Below are positions 31,127-32,220 of a stretch of 32,220 nt of DNA, piece after piece (position 1 is the first letter of the stretch; each line of letters starts with the position of its first letter). A program made the position numbers and the translations under genes. Location: assembly GCA_029287595.1 (NCBI GenBank), contig JARFQU010000037.1:1-32220 (forward strand), read 5' to 3'. The DNA comes from Halioglobus sp. GTDB taxonomy: Bacteria > Pseudomonadota > Gammaproteobacteria > Pseudomonadales > Halieaceae. The notes under the pieces are model-generated. The model saw only the letters and a program-made list of their open reading frames with translations, searched no databases and had not been told where the DNA came from.

Positions 31127-32220
31127 ATGAATATGTTCCAGCAAATAATATGCTTTGTATTGGCACTGACGCTTGCTGGCTGCGGCGAACCCGTTGAGCC
31201 CAAGCCGATTACCGGCGAAGCGGGCTCGGCACCGGAGTTTATCGGCGAACCGGCTGTGGCGCGTCCCATCGCCGTTAGCATACCCCCCCACCCATTTATG
31301 TCACAGCAAGGCCTGAACGCCATGCACGCGGACGGGTACAGCTCCGATGTGCATCCCGGCGGCGGCCCCCTGGGCAGGAATATCCGCATGAATTCCCGGG
31401 TTGGCATTACCGGTGCACCCGGGGGACAGTGCGCCACACTGACCTTCGACAGTGAACACCGACTGGTTGCACTGTGCGCCGCGATGACGGGGTTTCGCCT
31501 GCACCTCATTGAACCTCGCAGCCTGCGCCTGCTGGCGGAGTACAAGTTGCCGATCAGGCCCTCCACTTACGACTCCCTTATCCATCGGGACAAGAGCTAT
31601 ATCATGCAGGACAGCTCCGGCGCCTACTTCTATCTGGACAACGAGGACCGGGTAGTCATGGCCGCCAGCGACCAGAGTATTCGCCGTATCAGCCACCAGC
31701 AGGACAGCAGCGGTAACTGGTTCTTTACGACGGAGGACTCCTGGGACCTCAGTGCCGAGGTACCCCATGACTGCACCACGCCCTTCAACTGGGAGCCCGA
31801 TGGGGAATGTGACCCGATTACCGCAGTGATGCCCGACCATTCGGGACTGATCTGGTGGGTCACACGGCGCGGACGCCTGGGCACGCTGAATCCGGAAACC
31901 GGGAAAGTACTGGCCATCCGGCTGGATAATGAGGAAATTCAGAATGGCTTTTCCGTCGCCGCGGACGGCGTCTATATCGTGTCGGACCACGCCATGTACC
32001 GATTTTTCGCTGATGATAACGACGCGCCCCAAATAGGATGGCGCGAGGCCTATGACCGGGGCACCAGCCGCAAGGTCGGCACCATTAACCAGGGCAGCGG
32101 CACTACCCCCACCCTGATCGGGGATGACTATGTCACGGTGACCGATAACGCCGACGGTCGCATCAACCTGGTGGTCTACCATCGGCAGCAGGATCACCCC
32201 GGCAGCAGACAGGTATGTGC
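31127..32220 (+). CDS. Lipoprotein of unknown function, probable beta-propeller; 3' end missing
   Basis: The frame is open from ATG 31127 to the right edge (about 364 residues). A signal peptide ends in the clean lipobox LTLAGC (Cys19), so it should be lipid-anchored; residue +2 is Gly, not Asp, which favours the outer membrane. A Pro/Glu-rich linker follows. Later segments such as GLIWWVTRRGRLGTLNPETG and GFSVAADGVYIVSDHAMYRF look like blades of a beta-propeller. GGCGAGGAAAG precedes the start, with a good promoter further up. A long minus-strand frame covers the same DNA, but promoter, ribosome site and lipobox favour this strand. No function is assigned. Confidence 0.78.
   Translation, partial: MNMFQQIICFVLALTLAGCGEPVEPKPITGEAGSAPEFIGEPAVARPIAVSIPPHPFMSQQGLNAMHADGYSSDVHPGGGPLGRNIRMNSRVGITGAPGGQCATLTFDSEHRLVALCAAMTGFRLHLIEPRSLRLLAEYKLPIRPSTYDSLIHRDKSYIMQDSSGAYFYLDNEDRVVMAASDQSIRRISHQQDSSGNWFFTTEDSWDLSAEVPHDCTTPFNWEPDGECDPITAVMPDHSGLIWWVTRRGRLGTLNPETGKVLAIRLDNEEIQNGFSVAADGVYIVSDHAMYRFFADDNDAPQIGWREAYDRGTSRKVGTINQGSGTTPTLIGDDYVTVTDNADGRINLVVYHRQQDHPGSRQVC

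Noticed and set aside
31301-32197. Long minus-strand open frame of nearly 300 codons
   Set aside because: It lies antisense to the lipoprotein gene, which has a promoter, ribosome site and lipobox. The minus-strand product shows no family motif or plausible start signals.

Overview
The window looks like chromosome from a marine-type gammaproteobacterium. The grounds are a complete cbb3 oxidase block (hemN, an FNR/Anr regulator, ccoNOQP, ccoGHIS, a TauE/SafE-like gene) arranged much as in Pseudomonas and its relatives, a DUF1631-GGDEF-EAL protein, and moderately high GC. Halieaceae (OM60/NOR5) or a near relative is my best guess, but it is an inference from gene content. No rRNA, tRNA, CRISPR array, intact insertion sequence or prophage was recognised.

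Layout. (1) 1-3748, minus strand: a translationally coupled coenzyme F420 operon in the order npdG-cofE-cofD-cofC-fbiC/cofG, with the last gene running off the left edge. F420 synthesis is uncommon in Gammaproteobacteria. (2) 3979-6737, plus: an SDR oxidoreductase overlapping a PQQ-dependent dehydrogenase, divergent from the F420 operon. (3) 6867-11987, plus: a large DUF1631-degenerate GGDEF-EAL protein, then a LuxR-type regulator 6 nt later. (4) 12103-23650, plus: microaerobic respiration, comprising hemN, fnr/anr, a YIP1-family membrane protein, ccoNOQP, ccoGHIS and a TauE/SafE-like copper/cytochrome gene with a His-rich tail. Two near-ideal FNR boxes, each with a -10 element at class II spacing, precede hemN and the YIP1 gene. 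The regulator, the heme synthesis enzyme, the oxidase and the oxidase's copper and heme assembly factors therefore form one oxygen-responsive unit. (5) 23775-25856, plus: a CpxR/CpxA-like two-component pair with a candidate direct-repeat operator. (6) 25966-26790, plus: a TauD/TfdA-type dioxygenase. (7) 26791-27123: a 333-bp convergent intergenic region with two long hairpins whose stems differ in sequence but whose 23-nt loops are identical in inverted orientation, which is the most unusual structure in the window. (8) 27124-28644, minus: an AGCS amino-acid/cation symporter. (9) 28771-31027, plus: a three-gene set of GS-like amidoligase, class I glutamine amidotransferase/peptidase C26 and YqaA-like membrane protein. 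(10) 31127 to the right edge: a lipoprotein of unknown function behind a good sigma-70-like promoter.

The best candidates for something undescribed are the twin-hairpin element (26850-27080) and the amidoligase/amidotransferase/YqaA set, whose amidotransferase carries an unusual hydrophobic insertion. All family assignments come from reading motifs by eye; no database search was run.
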